NCBI GenBank assembly: GCA_934168325.1 | Contig: CAKPNG010000031.1 | Span: 1-18,535, forward strand | Length of the DNA stretch: 18,535 bases | Direction: 5' to 3' | From: an uncultured Bacilli bacterium | Lineage (GTDB): Bacteria; Bacillota_I; Bacilli_A; RFN20; CAG-826 | Shown here: piece by piece, positions 8,089 through 16,229 of the stretch | How the letters are laid out: every line of letters begins with the position of its first letter | Numbering within the stretch: the first letter of the stretch is position 1 | Program-made: the position numbers and the translations under genes | The notes under the pieces: generated by a model | Database searches by the model: none | What the model saw: only the letters and a program-made list of their open reading frames with translations | What the model was told of the DNA's origin: nothing

Positions 8089-11000
8089 TATATTAGACTA
8101 TTGTTTATCTAGATTTGAATTAAATGCTAATGGTTGTAATTTTGTTTCGGATGAATTTATCGGTTCTTTATTTTTAACTTATAAGTTATATAAAAATAGA
8201 AATAATAATATTTTACTTATTACTCCTTCTAATAATGAATCGACTTTAATAATGAATCTATTGACAAATTTTATAGATTCAAAAGATATTATATTAGTTC
8301 CTAGTGACGAACTTATTAGGGTTGAATATTTGTCTCAATCTAAAGAAATGTTAGCTCAACAAATCATGGCTATTTATAATCTTTGTAATGCTAGACATAA
8401 AATTATTATAGCTAGTGTTCAATCATTATATAGATATTATCCAAGTAAAAAATTATTTTTAGATTCTACTTTAACACTAAAAGTTGGAGATGAGATTTCT
8501 TTAGAATTTTTAAAAAACAAATTATCTAGTTTAGGATATTATAGAGTTAATAAAATTGATCAATCATTACAATTTGCTAGTAGAGGTGATATTTTAGATG
8601 TATATTCATTAAACTATGATAATCCTATTAGAATTGAGTTTTTTGGCGATGAAATTGAATCTATTAGGTTCTTTAATTTAGGATTACAAACGTCAATCAA
8701 TAAAGTTGATAATGTAGAAATTTTACCTGCTACGCTAAATTTATTAACTGAAAATGAATATAATAATGCTGAAAATAAAATATTAGATATTTATAATGAA
8801 GATATTAAAAATATAAAAGATCAAGATTATATAGATACACTAAAATTAAATATTAATGATGATTTAGAGCAAATCAAATCCAAACAATTCAATTACAAAT
8901 TCTATAAATATTATGGGTTTCTGCAAGAAAATCATTTTAATTTGAGGGATTTTTTAGAACATCCTATTTTTGTTTTTTCAGCTTTTTCATCTTTTAAAAA
9001 TCGAATTGAAGAAATTGATACTGAGGCAACAAACTTTTTATTTGAACTTCATAATCTTGCTAAAACAATTTCGCATTTAACATATTTTAATTTTAATTCT
9101 TCTATATATTCTAATATAAAAGAAATCTATAAACTGGATTCAATTTTTAATAATGAATTGTCAATTAATAGCAATATAATTACTCCAACTTATACAAGAA
9201 ATAAACAGTCTGTTTCTTATAATGTTTTTGAAATGTATACAAAAATTGGTTACAAAGTAGTTTGTGTTTTAAATGATTTAATTAATTATAAGAAAACAAT
9301 AGAATTGTTAAAAACTTTGAACCTAACTTATAAGGAAGAAAATAATTTAAATATAGATTTTGAAGAAAATATAGACATTTATCTTGTTCAAAATTCTTTT
9401 CCAATTGGCCTAGAGTTTACTGATTTAAAATTAGTTCTTCTAACGGATAAAGAATTGTTTGGTATTAAAAGACATTCTTCTACTTTTAAAAATATTTTTA
9501 AGCAAGGAACTGTAGTAAATAGTTATGAAGATTTATCTATTGACGATTACGTTGTACATGAAGACTATGGTATTGGACAATATAAAGGTATAACAACTAT
9601 TGACTTGAATGATATACACCAAGATTTCATGGAAATATGGTATGCCAACAACCAGAAATTATATGTTCCACTATATAAGTTTGATTTAATTAGAAAATAT
9701 GTTGGGCGCGAAGGTAAAGTACCTTCATTAAGTTCTTTAAATACGTCGCAATGGGAAAAGACTAAAAAGAAAATAAAAGAAAGAGTCAACGAGTTAGCTG
9801 ATAGATTACTCTTTCTTTATCAAAAGCGTTCAAAAGTAAAGGGATATTCTTTTAGTATTGAAGATGAATTACAGAGAAATTTTGAAAATGAATTTCCTTA
9901 TGAATTAACTTTTGATCAAAAAAAGGCGATTTCTGAAATAAAGAAGGATATGGAATCTTCTTCTCCTATGGATCGCTTGTTATGCGGTGATGTTGGATTT
10001 GGTAAAACTGAAGTTGCTTTTATTGCTGCTTTTAAAGCTTTGAACAATGGAAAACAAGTTGCACTTTTATGCCCAACGACTTTGCTAGCTAGACAACACT
10101 TTGATTTAGCCAAAGAAAGATTTAAAAATTATGATTTTGGAATCGGTATTTTAAGTAGATTACAAAAGCCTTCTGATAATAAAAAAACTAAGAATTTAAT
10201 AGCATCTGGTGAAATAAATTTTATAATAGGAACCCACATGTTATTAAGCAAAAACATTAAATTTAAAGATTTGGGATTGCTTATAATTGATGAGGAACAA
10301 CGTTTTGGTGTTGAACAAAAAGAGAAAATTAAAGAAAAAACTACAAATGTTGATGTTTTAACGTTAAGTGCAACACCTATCCCAAGAACACTCCAATCAA
10401 CGTTAATTGGGCTAAAGACAACCTCAACGATTAATACGCCTCCAAAAGAAAGAATGCCTATTCAAACTTATGTTATTCCATTTGATTTAGACTCTGTAAA
10501 AGAATTAATTAAAAGAGAACTTAGTAGACAAGGTCAAATATTTTATATTCATAATGAAATCGCTACAATTTATGAAAGAGCTGATACTTTGCAGTCGTTA
10601 GTACCTGAATGTAAAATAGCAATAATTCATGCAAAAATGGAAAAAACTGAAATAGAAGATGTAATGCTTCAATTTTACAATGGAGAAATTGATATGCTTG
10701 TTTCTACATCGATTGTTGAAAACGGAATTGATGTAAGAAATGCTAACTTAATTATTGTAGAAAATGCTGATAAATTTGGCCTTGCACAACTTTACCAAAT
10801 AAAAGGAAGAGTTGGCCGTGGCGATAGAATGGCCTATGCATATCTTTTAGTGGATAAAAATAAAAAAATTGGAGAAGATGCAAGGAAACGTTTAAAAGCT
10901 ATTAAAGATTTCGCTGAATTAGGAAGTGGATATAAAATTTCTCAAAGAGATTTATTGATAAGAGGTGCGGGTGATATTTTAGGACCAGAACAAGCTGGGT

Positions 11001-11566
11001 TTATTGATTCTATCGGTATTGATATGTATATTAAGATACTCAATGAGACAATAGAAGAGAAAAAAGCTAACAAAAACCTTGCAAAAGTTAAACGAAATTT
11101 TGAATTACGTATTAATGGATATATTCCAAGTAGTTTTGCAAACGATGAAAATAAACTTAATTTATATAAAAGAATTATTGATTGTACAACAGTAGATAAA
11201 TTAATTATTTTGAAAGATGAAATAAAAGATAATTATGGTTTTATTCCTGAAGAAGTTGAGACTTTATTAATTAAAAAGAAAATTGAAATATTATCAAGCA
11301 AAGAAGAATTTAGTGACTTAAAAGAATTTGAGAAATTCATTTCTTTAACCTTGTCTAAAACTTATTCAAATATAGAGGGAATTGGTAGTGAATTATTTAC
11401 AGGATTACTTCCAATAATTAAAAAAATTAACATTAAATATGAAGATCATCAAATTAAGATTTTAATTTTTAAAAAAGATGATTACATTGATACATTGATA
11501 AAGGTTTTAAATATTTGTATAAAAATATATAATGTTCATGTAGGAATTGTAGATGAGACTAGATAA
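8075..11566 (+). CDS. mfd: transcription-repair coupling factor Mfd
   Basis: A 1163-aa DNA translocase that binds RNA polymerase stalled at DNA lesions, pushes it off and recruits UvrA. Visible in order are a UvrB-like N-terminal module (SRGDILDVYS, 169-178), the RNA-polymerase interaction domain (DLSIDDYVVHEDYGIGQYKG, 485-504), and helicase motif I GDVGFGKTE (638-646). Then come motif II DEEQ (739-742), TLSATPIPRTL (motif III, about 763-773), the motif V region IVENGIDV, and motif VI, read here as QIKGRVGRGDR with Lys where QLRGRVGR is usual. The translocation segment ISQRDLLIRGAGDILG (955-970) and a C-terminal regulatory domain follow. The length is complete. The start overlaps the end of pth by 14 bases and lacks a ribosome site, so translation is probably coupled to pth. 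Confidence 0.97.
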   Translation: MEKINILDYCLSRFELNANGCNFVSDEFIGSLFLTYKLYKNRNNNILLITPSNNESTLIMNLLTNFIDSKDIILVPSDELIRVEYLSQSKEMLAQQIMAIYNLCNARHKIIIASVQSLYRYYPSKKLFLDSTLTLKVGDEISLEFLKNKLSSLGYYRVNKIDQSLQFASRGDILDVYSLNYDNPIRIEFFGDEIESIRFFNLGLQTSINKVDNVEILPATLNLLTENEYNNAENKILDIYNEDIKNIKDQDYIDTLKLNINDDLEQIKSKQFNYKFYKYYGFLQENHFNLRDFLEHPIFVFSAFSSFKNRIEEIDTEATNFLFELHNLAKTISHLTYFNFNSSIYSNIKEIYKLDSIFNNELSINSNIITPTYTRNKQSVSYNVFEMYTKIGYKVVCVLNDLINYKKTIELLKTLNLTYKEENNLNIDFEENIDIYLVQNSFPIGLEFTDLKLVLLTDKELFGIKRHSSTFKNIFKQGTVVNSYEDLSIDDYVVHEDYGIGQYKGITTIDLNDIHQDFMEIWYANNQKLYVPLYKFDLIRKYVGREGKVPSLSSLNTSQWEKTKKKIKERVNELADRLLFLYQKRSKVKGYSFSIEDELQRNFENEFPYELTFDQKKAISEIKKDMESSSPMDRLLCGDVGFGKTEVAFIAAFKALNNGKQVALLCPTTLLARQHFDLAKERFKNYDFGIGILSRLQKPSDNKKTKNLIASGEINFIIGTHMLLSKNIKFKDLGLLIIDEEQRFGVEQKEKIKEKTTNVDVLTLSATPIPRTLQSTLIGLKTTSTINTPPKERMPIQTYVIPFDLDSVKELIKRELSRQGQIFYIHNEIATIYERADTLQSLVPECKIAIIHAKMEKTEIEDVMLQFYNGEIDMLVSTSIVENGIDVRNANLIIVENADKFGLAQLYQIKGRVGRGDRMAYAYLLVDKNKKIGEDARKRLKAIKDFAELGSGYKISQRDLLIRGAGDILGPEQAGFIDSIGIDMYIKILNETIEEKKANKNLAKVKRNFELRINGYIPSSFANDENKLNLYKRIIDCTTVDKLIILKDEIKDNYGFIPEEVETLLIKKKIEILSSKEEFSDLKEFEKFISLTLSKTYSNIEGIGSELFTGLLPIIKKINIKYEDHQIKILIFKKDDYIDTLIKVLNICIKIYNVHVGIVDETR

Positions 11567-11825
11567 GTATTTAAAATTGACAAGATTAATTAAAAGACGC
11601 ACTGTCGCAAAGGAACTTTCGGATAGGGAACTATTTAAGATTAATGATAAAATAGCAAAACCATCAAGTGAGGTTAAACCTGATGATATATTAACTTTAG
11701 TATTAGGTCGTCATGTTTTAACTGTTAAAGTACTTAAGATGGTAGATTATTGTAAAAAAGAAGATTGTAATTCATTATATGAAATATTAAGCGATATTAT
11801 TGTCAATGAAACTGAACTTAAATAA
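11553..11825 (+). CDS. rqcP: S4-domain ribosome quality control factor RqcP (YabO)
   Basis: A 90-aa single S4 RNA-binding domain, close to B. subtilis YabO/RqcP in length and sequence: MRLDKYLKLTRLIKRRTVAKE at the start, with Arg2 and Arg16 kept, then KPSSEVKPDDILTL and the VKVLKM strand. In Firmicutes RqcP binds split 50S subunits carrying peptidyl-tRNA and works with RqcH in tagging stalled chains with C-terminal alanine. The related Hsp15/S4 family is the alternative reading. The start has AGGA 7 bases before the ATG, inside the end of mfd, with a 14-base overlap. The mfd-to-yabO order is the Bacillus arrangement with the intervening spoVT, yabM and yabN genes missing. No rqcH is in this window. 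Confidence 0.9.
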   Translation: MRLDKYLKLTRLIKRRTVAKELSDRELFKINDKIAKPSSEVKPDDILTLVLGRHVLTVKVLKMVDYCKKEDCNSLYEILSDIIVNETELK

Positions 11826-13032
11826 AAAAGATAAATATATTTTAGGATGTAGCTCGGGGCCAGATTCAATGGCACTATTTTATATGCTTTTAAATGGAAA
11901 CTATAATTTTATAGTTTGTAATATTGATTATAATTATCGTGATAAAAGTTATGAAGAAACCGATTTAGTAAGAAAAGAATGTAATAAATTTAACATACCT
12001 TTTTATACAAAAAGTGTCCTATTCCAACATAATTTTGGAAATTTTGAAGCATGGGCTAGAGATATTCGATACGATTATTTTCAAGAAATAGGTACTTCTT
12101 TGAATATAAATAAAGTGTTAATAGCTCATAATTTAGATGATGCATTAGAAACGTATTCCATGCAAAAAGAAAGGAATTCTATTGTTTCTAATTATGGTTT
12201 AGCTTCTTCCTATAAAAGGAAAAATATGTATATTATTAGACCGCTATTGTGCTATTTTAAAAGTCAATTAAAAGAATATTGTGTTGCAAATAATATACCA
12301 TTTATAATAGATCCCACAAATAGTGATATAACTTATAAAAGAAATTATTATAGACATGTTGTATTAGCAAAGTTAACAAATAACGAAAAAATAAAAATAG
12401 CTGAGGAAATGAAATTAAAAAATGAATCACTAAGTGAAGAAAAAAAGAGACTTAAAAGTCTTTTAATTGACAATTTGTCTATAAGCATTGATTCATATAA
12501 AAACTTATCAAAATATGATAAATGTCTTGTTTTGATAATAATTTTAGATAATGCAAAATTGTTCAAAGAAATTTCTTTTAAAACTATTAATGAGATCGAT
12601 AATTGCATATCTAAAAATAATTATAAATATAAATTTTTCATCAACAACAATACCTATTTTTCTTTAGATAAAAATCTTATTTCTTTAGTTATTAAAAATA
12701 CAGATTATAAGATTAATTTTGATGATAAAAATTTAAATAATTATTTTAAAATTAACTACAAAGTTTTATTTGAAAAATACGGCATGAAAAATGGTTATAT
12801 TTCCCCAGCTATTAAGTCTAACTTTTTTAAGGTTTCTGATTACCAAAAGAACATAAAAAGAGCTTTTATAGACTGGAAAATGCCACAATATTTAAGACCT
12901 TTTTGGCCTGCAATATATGATGAAGAAGATAATATAGTTTACATACCAAGATATAGAGAGAAATTCGAGCAAAAAAATGATTCAATTTTACAATTTGAAA
13001 TAAATAAATTAATTAAAATAGAAAATTCCTAG
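11806..13032 (+). CDS. tilS: tRNA(Ile)-lysidine synthetase TilS
   Basis: Modifies the wobble cytidine of tRNA-Ile (CAU) to lysidine, so it reads AUA, a frequent codon in a genome this AT-rich. Numbering from the ATG at 11806 (408 aa), the PP-loop is CSSGPDSMA at 15-23. It is followed by IDYNYRDKSYEE, NFEAWARDIRYDYF and NLDDALETYSMQ, all typical TilS segments, and KRNYYRH, which corresponds to the RNxIRH element. The C-terminal domain keeps PQYLRPFWPAIYDE and the YIPRYR element. The protein is slightly short, like Mollicute and Erysipelotrichia versions. An in-frame TTG at 11800 is an alternative start; the ATG is preferred. The gene overlaps rqcP by 20 bases without a ribosome site, so it is probably coupled to it. 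In Bacillus hprT lies between tilS and ftsH; here it is absent. Confidence 0.93.
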   Translation: MKLNLNKKDKYILGCSSGPDSMALFYMLLNGNYNFIVCNIDYNYRDKSYEETDLVRKECNKFNIPFYTKSVLFQHNFGNFEAWARDIRYDYFQEIGTSLNINKVLIAHNLDDALETYSMQKERNSIVSNYGLASSYKRKNMYIIRPLLCYFKSQLKEYCVANNIPFIIDPTNSDITYKRNYYRHVVLAKLTNNEKIKIAEEMKLKNESLSEEKKRLKSLLIDNLSISIDSYKNLSKYDKCLVLIIILDNAKLFKEISFKTINEIDNCISKNNYKYKFFINNNTYFSLDKNLISLVIKNTDYKINFDDKNLNNYFKINYKVLFEKYGMKNGYISPAIKSNFFKVSDYQKNIKRAFIDWKMPQYLRPFWPAIYDEEDNIVYIPRYREKFEQKNDSILQFEINKLIKIENS

Positions 13033-13047
13033 TTTTTTTAAGCAAAA

Positions 13048-13056
13048 TGGTATACT
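13048..13056 (+). promoter_or_regulatory. extended -10 promoter of ftsH
   Basis: TGG followed by TATACT forms an extended -10 element, TATACT matching the consensus at five of six positions. No good -35 is visible, as is usual for extended -10 promoters. Transcription should start near 13063, giving a leader of about 48 bases that contains the inverted repeats at 13061-13088. Confidence 0.6.
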
Positions 13057-13060
13057 ATTT

Positions 13061-13088
13061 TAAAACAATGTTTTATTATATAAAACAT
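13061..13088. repeat. alternating inverted repeats in the ftsH leader
   Basis: TAAAAC (13061-13066), GTTTTA (13070-13075) and TAAAAC (13081-13086) lie in tandem, the last two within the 8-base arms ATGTTTTA and TAAAACAT. The middle element can pair with either neighbour, giving two mutually exclusive hairpins of A/U pairs. It lies between the expected transcription start and the ribosome site, so it could be an operator or a leader RNA structure. Function unknown. Confidence 0.45.
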
Positions 13089-13110
13089 AAAAAAAGAAAG
13101 CGAGGTAAGT

Positions 13111-15249
13111 ATGGAAAAGAAAAAATTCAATTATAGTAAATTACTTATATTTGGCTTATTAATTGCCGTTGCAGCTTTTGTAATTGGTAATTTAGTCAGT
13201 AATGCAATTTCAAGAAAATCTGTCGAAATAAGAACAGAACATGCTATTCAATTAATTACAAATACTGAAGATAATATACGAATTAAAAACTTTAAAGTTA
13301 CAAAACAAAGCGATAATGCAATCGTTACAATGGATGCTTATCAATTCACAAAAAGTGTTGATTCAGCAACTGGTAAAACTACATATTCTTATAGTTCTTC
13401 AACACCATATACTTTCACAAGTTCATATGACACTTTATTAAATGAAAAATATTATCCAATAGTTAAAGGCGATTCAGATGGTACTTATAAACTCGATACA
13501 ACATCTGGTGACCCAAAGACATTAAGTTTTTATTTAGCAAATGATTTATCAGATGAATCTGTTGATAGTAGTAAAGTTAATAGCTTAGTTGCTATGAGCA
13601 CTACTGTATATAAGGAAAATTCTTTCTTATCTTGGTTACCTACAATTATTTCATTCTTATTTACATTATTTATTGTGTTTATGTTATTTAGATTCCTTAG
13701 CTCTGCCACTGGCGGAAATAGTAAAGCTATGGAATTTAATAAATCAAGAGCTAGAAGGGTTGATGATTCTAAAGTCACATTCAAAGATGTTGCTGGATGC
13801 GATGAAGAAAAAGCAGAAATGGTCGAAATTGTCGATTATTTAAAAGAACCTAAGAAATTCACTAAATTTGGTGCAAAATTACCAAAAGGTGTTTTACTTG
13901 TTGGGCCTCCAGGAACTGGTAAAACTTTATTAGCAAAAGCTGTTGCTGGTGAAGCTGGTGTTCCTTTCTATTCGATTTCTGGTAGTGACTTCGTCGAAAT
14001 GTTTGTCGGTGTTGGTGCTGGACGTGTTAGAGATTTATTTAAAACAGCTAAACAAAATGCCCCTTGTGTCGTATTTATTGATGAAATCGATGCTGTTGGA
14101 AGACAAAGAGGTGCTGGTTTAGGTGGCGGAAATGATGAAAGAGAACAAACTTTAAACCAATTATTAGTTGAATTAGATGGTTTCGAAGATAATAGTGGTG
14201 TAATTGTTATTGCTGCAACTAATAGAGCTGATGTATTAGATCCTGCATTATTACGTGCTGGTCGTTTTGATAGACAAATTATAGTAAATTTACCTAACTT
14301 AGAAGGTAGAGAAGCTATATTTAAAGTTCATGCAAGAAATAAAAAGTTCGATGATTCCGTTGATTTCCATCAATTAGCAAAAAGAACAATCGGATTTAGC
14401 GGAGCAGATATTGCTAATATATTAAATGAAGCAGCAATTTTAGCTGTTAGAGGCAAAAGAGATGCAATCAACATGGCAGATATTGATGAAGCTATTGATA
14501 GAAGAATTGCAGGTATTGCTAAATCTAGTAAAGGTTATAGTGAAAAAGAACGTAAACAAGTTGCTTTCCATGAAGCTGGACACGCAATTATTGGCCTCAC
14601 TTTAAAAGATTCTGATAAAGTTAGAAAAATTACAATTATTCCACGTGGAAACACTGGCGGACATGTTTTAATGGGACCAGAAGAAGATAGATTCTTAGAA
14701 ACCGAAAGTGAATTAAAGGCAAAGATCACAGGTTATTTAGGTGGTCGTAGTAGTGAAGAAATTTTCTTTAAAGATGTTTCTACTGGTGCAAGTAATGATA
14801 TTGAAATGGCTACAAGAATTGCTAGAAGTATGGTTGTTTATTATGGTATGAGTTCTTTAGGGCCTATCCAATATGAAAAAGATAATGGAAGTGTTTTCTT
14901 AGGTAGAGATTATACTGATACTCAAAAGAATTTCTCATTACAAGTAGCTGATGAAATTGATAAAGAAGTTCGTAAAATTATAGAAAATGCTCATAAAGAA
15001 GCTTTAGATATAATTAATGCAAGAAAAGATGATGTTATATTAATTGCTAATACTTTATTAGAACACGAAACTATTACAGAAGAACAAATTGATTACTTAT
15101 TAAAAAATAGAACATTACCACCTGAAAAGGTATCTCAAAAAGACACTGCTTTAACAGGAAGTAATAACATGAAGGAAGAAGAAAAGAATAGCGAAAATAA
15201 CGAAAAGCCTTCAGAAGTTAAAGATAATTCAACAAACGAAGAAAAATAA
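13111..15249 (+). CDS. ftsH: ATP-dependent zinc metalloprotease FtsH
   Basis: A membrane-anchored AAA+ protease of 712 aa that degrades misfolded membrane proteins and some regulators. It has an N-terminal transmembrane helix (about 10-31), an extracytoplasmic domain of about 140 residues rich in Ser and Thr, and a second helix (about 173-196). The AAA module has Walker A GPPGTGKT (265-272), Walker B VVFIDEID with Asp324 and Glu325, and the second region of homology with arginine fingers Arg385 and Arg388. The zinc motif is HEAGH at 487-491, with the third ligand expected at Asp563. The C-terminal tail from about 675 is acidic and Lys/Glu/Asn-rich, probably disordered. GAGG lies 5 bases before the ATG. 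The stop codon shares one base with the dusB start (TAATG), so the two genes are coupled. Confidence 0.98.
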   Translation: MEKKKFNYSKLLIFGLLIAVAAFVIGNLVSNAISRKSVEIRTEHAIQLITNTEDNIRIKNFKVTKQSDNAIVTMDAYQFTKSVDSATGKTTYSYSSSTPYTFTSSYDTLLNEKYYPIVKGDSDGTYKLDTTSGDPKTLSFYLANDLSDESVDSSKVNSLVAMSTTVYKENSFLSWLPTIISFLFTLFIVFMLFRFLSSATGGNSKAMEFNKSRARRVDDSKVTFKDVAGCDEEKAEMVEIVDYLKEPKKFTKFGAKLPKGVLLVGPPGTGKTLLAKAVAGEAGVPFYSISGSDFVEMFVGVGAGRVRDLFKTAKQNAPCVVFIDEIDAVGRQRGAGLGGGNDEREQTLNQLLVELDGFEDNSGVIVIAATNRADVLDPALLRAGRFDRQIIVNLPNLEGREAIFKVHARNKKFDDSVDFHQLAKRTIGFSGADIANILNEAAILAVRGKRDAINMADIDEAIDRRIAGIAKSSKGYSEKERKQVAFHEAGHAIIGLTLKDSDKVRKITIIPRGNTGGHVLMGPEEDRFLETESELKAKITGYLGGRSSEEIFFKDVSTGASNDIEMATRIARSMVVYYGMSSLGPIQYEKDNGSVFLGRDYTDTQKNFSLQVADEIDKEVRKIIENAHKEALDIINARKDDVILIANTLLEHETITEEQIDYLLKNRTLPPEKVSQKDTALTGSNNMKEEEKNSENNEKPSEVKDNSTNEEK

Positions 15250-16220
15250 TGTCTTTCTTTATCGGAAATATTGAAATTAAAAGCAAAGTTATCCTTGCCC
15301 CAATGGCAGGGATAACTTCTTTTTCGTATAGAAAACTTATGAGGGAAAATGGAGCCGAATTAACATATTCCGAAATGATTAGTGACTGTGGATTAATTTA
15401 TGGTAATAAAGAAACAGAAAGGTTATTATTCTCGGATAATAAAGAAACTCCGTTTGCTATTCAATTATTTGGTGGCGAAAAAGAAAACTTATTAAAAGCT
15501 ATTGATATATTAGAAAATAGTAATGTTAATTACGATATATTGGATATAAATTTAGCGTGTCCAGTTGCAAAGGTATTGAAATCTCATGCAGGCAGTTTTT
15601 ATTTACAAGACTTAGACCATCTTTATGACACGATGAAAGCAATTTGTGATAAGTCTAGTAAACCAGTTACTGCTAAGATTAGACTGGGTTTTAATGATAT
15701 TAATGTAGTTAATATCTGTAAAACATTAGAAAAAGCGGGTGTTAAGCTTATTTCGATTCATGCTCGTACAAAAAAAGAATTATATTCTGGTGAACCTCAT
15801 TATGAAGCTTTAAAAGATCTTAAAAGTGAAATTAAAATCCCTTTTGGAATAAGTGGAAATATATATTCTGTTTCTGATGCTATTAATGCATTAAATATTA
15901 CAAAAGCAGATGCAGTTTTAGTTGCAAGAGGCGGAATTGGGAATCCTGAATTAATATCTAATATAAATAAAGCACTTAATAACGAACCTTATGTTGAAGA
16001 AAGAGATATAAATAGACAATGTAATTACTTATTAAAGTTTTGTGAATATTTAGTATCAGAAAAAGGAGAAAGACAAGCAATATCAATTTTAAAAGGTATT
16101 GCACATAAATTTTTTATCGGCTTTCCTGATTCAAAAAAGATAAGACAAGAAATTGTTTTGAATATGAATTCTATCAATGAATTAAAATTAATAATATCAA
16201 AAATCTTAAAAAATAATTGA
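15249..16220 (+). CDS. dusB: tRNA-dihydrouridine synthase (DusB-like)
   Basis: FMN-dependent reduction of uridine to dihydrouridine in the tRNA D-loop; cytosolic, 323 aa, normal length. APMAGITS is at 17-24, Gln72 lies in FAIQLFGG, and the catalytic Cys104 is in DINLACPVAKVLK. Lys144 is in TAKIRLGF and His171 in SIHARTKKELYSG. The glycine-rich FMN-phosphate region is atypical: GISGNIYS (200-207) where Bacillus Dus has IGNGDIxS, and VARGGIGNP where IGRxxxGNP is usual. The start shares one base with the ftsH stop. In Bacillus dusB also lies downstream of ftsH, before lysS. It ends at TGA, 9 bases before the convergent nadE stop. The exact Dus subfamily is inferred from context. Confidence 0.93.
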   Translation: MSFFIGNIEIKSKVILAPMAGITSFSYRKLMRENGAELTYSEMISDCGLIYGNKETERLLFSDNKETPFAIQLFGGEKENLLKAIDILENSNVNYDILDINLACPVAKVLKSHAGSFYLQDLDHLYDTMKAICDKSSKPVTAKIRLGFNDINVVNICKTLEKAGVKLISIHARTKKELYSGEPHYEALKDLKSEIKIPFGISGNIYSVSDAINALNITKADAVLVARGGIGNPELISNINKALNNEPYVEERDINRQCNYLLKFCEYLVSEKGERQAISILKGIAHKFFIGFPDSKKIRQEIVLNMNSINELKLIISKILKNN

Positions 16221-16229
16221 GTTTTGCAG

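Noticed and set aside
9565..10113. Minus-strand open frames inside mfd, and similar ones inside the ABC, tilS, ftsH and nadE genes
   Set aside because: They lie wholly within strongly supported genes, lack ribosome sites and show no recognisable domain.
11800..11805. TTG start of tilS two codons upstream
   Set aside because: It adds only two residues and has no better ribosome site than the ATG at 11806.
13020..13040. T-run after the tilS stop as a terminator
   Set aside because: Seven T residues follow the stop, but there is no stable stem before them.
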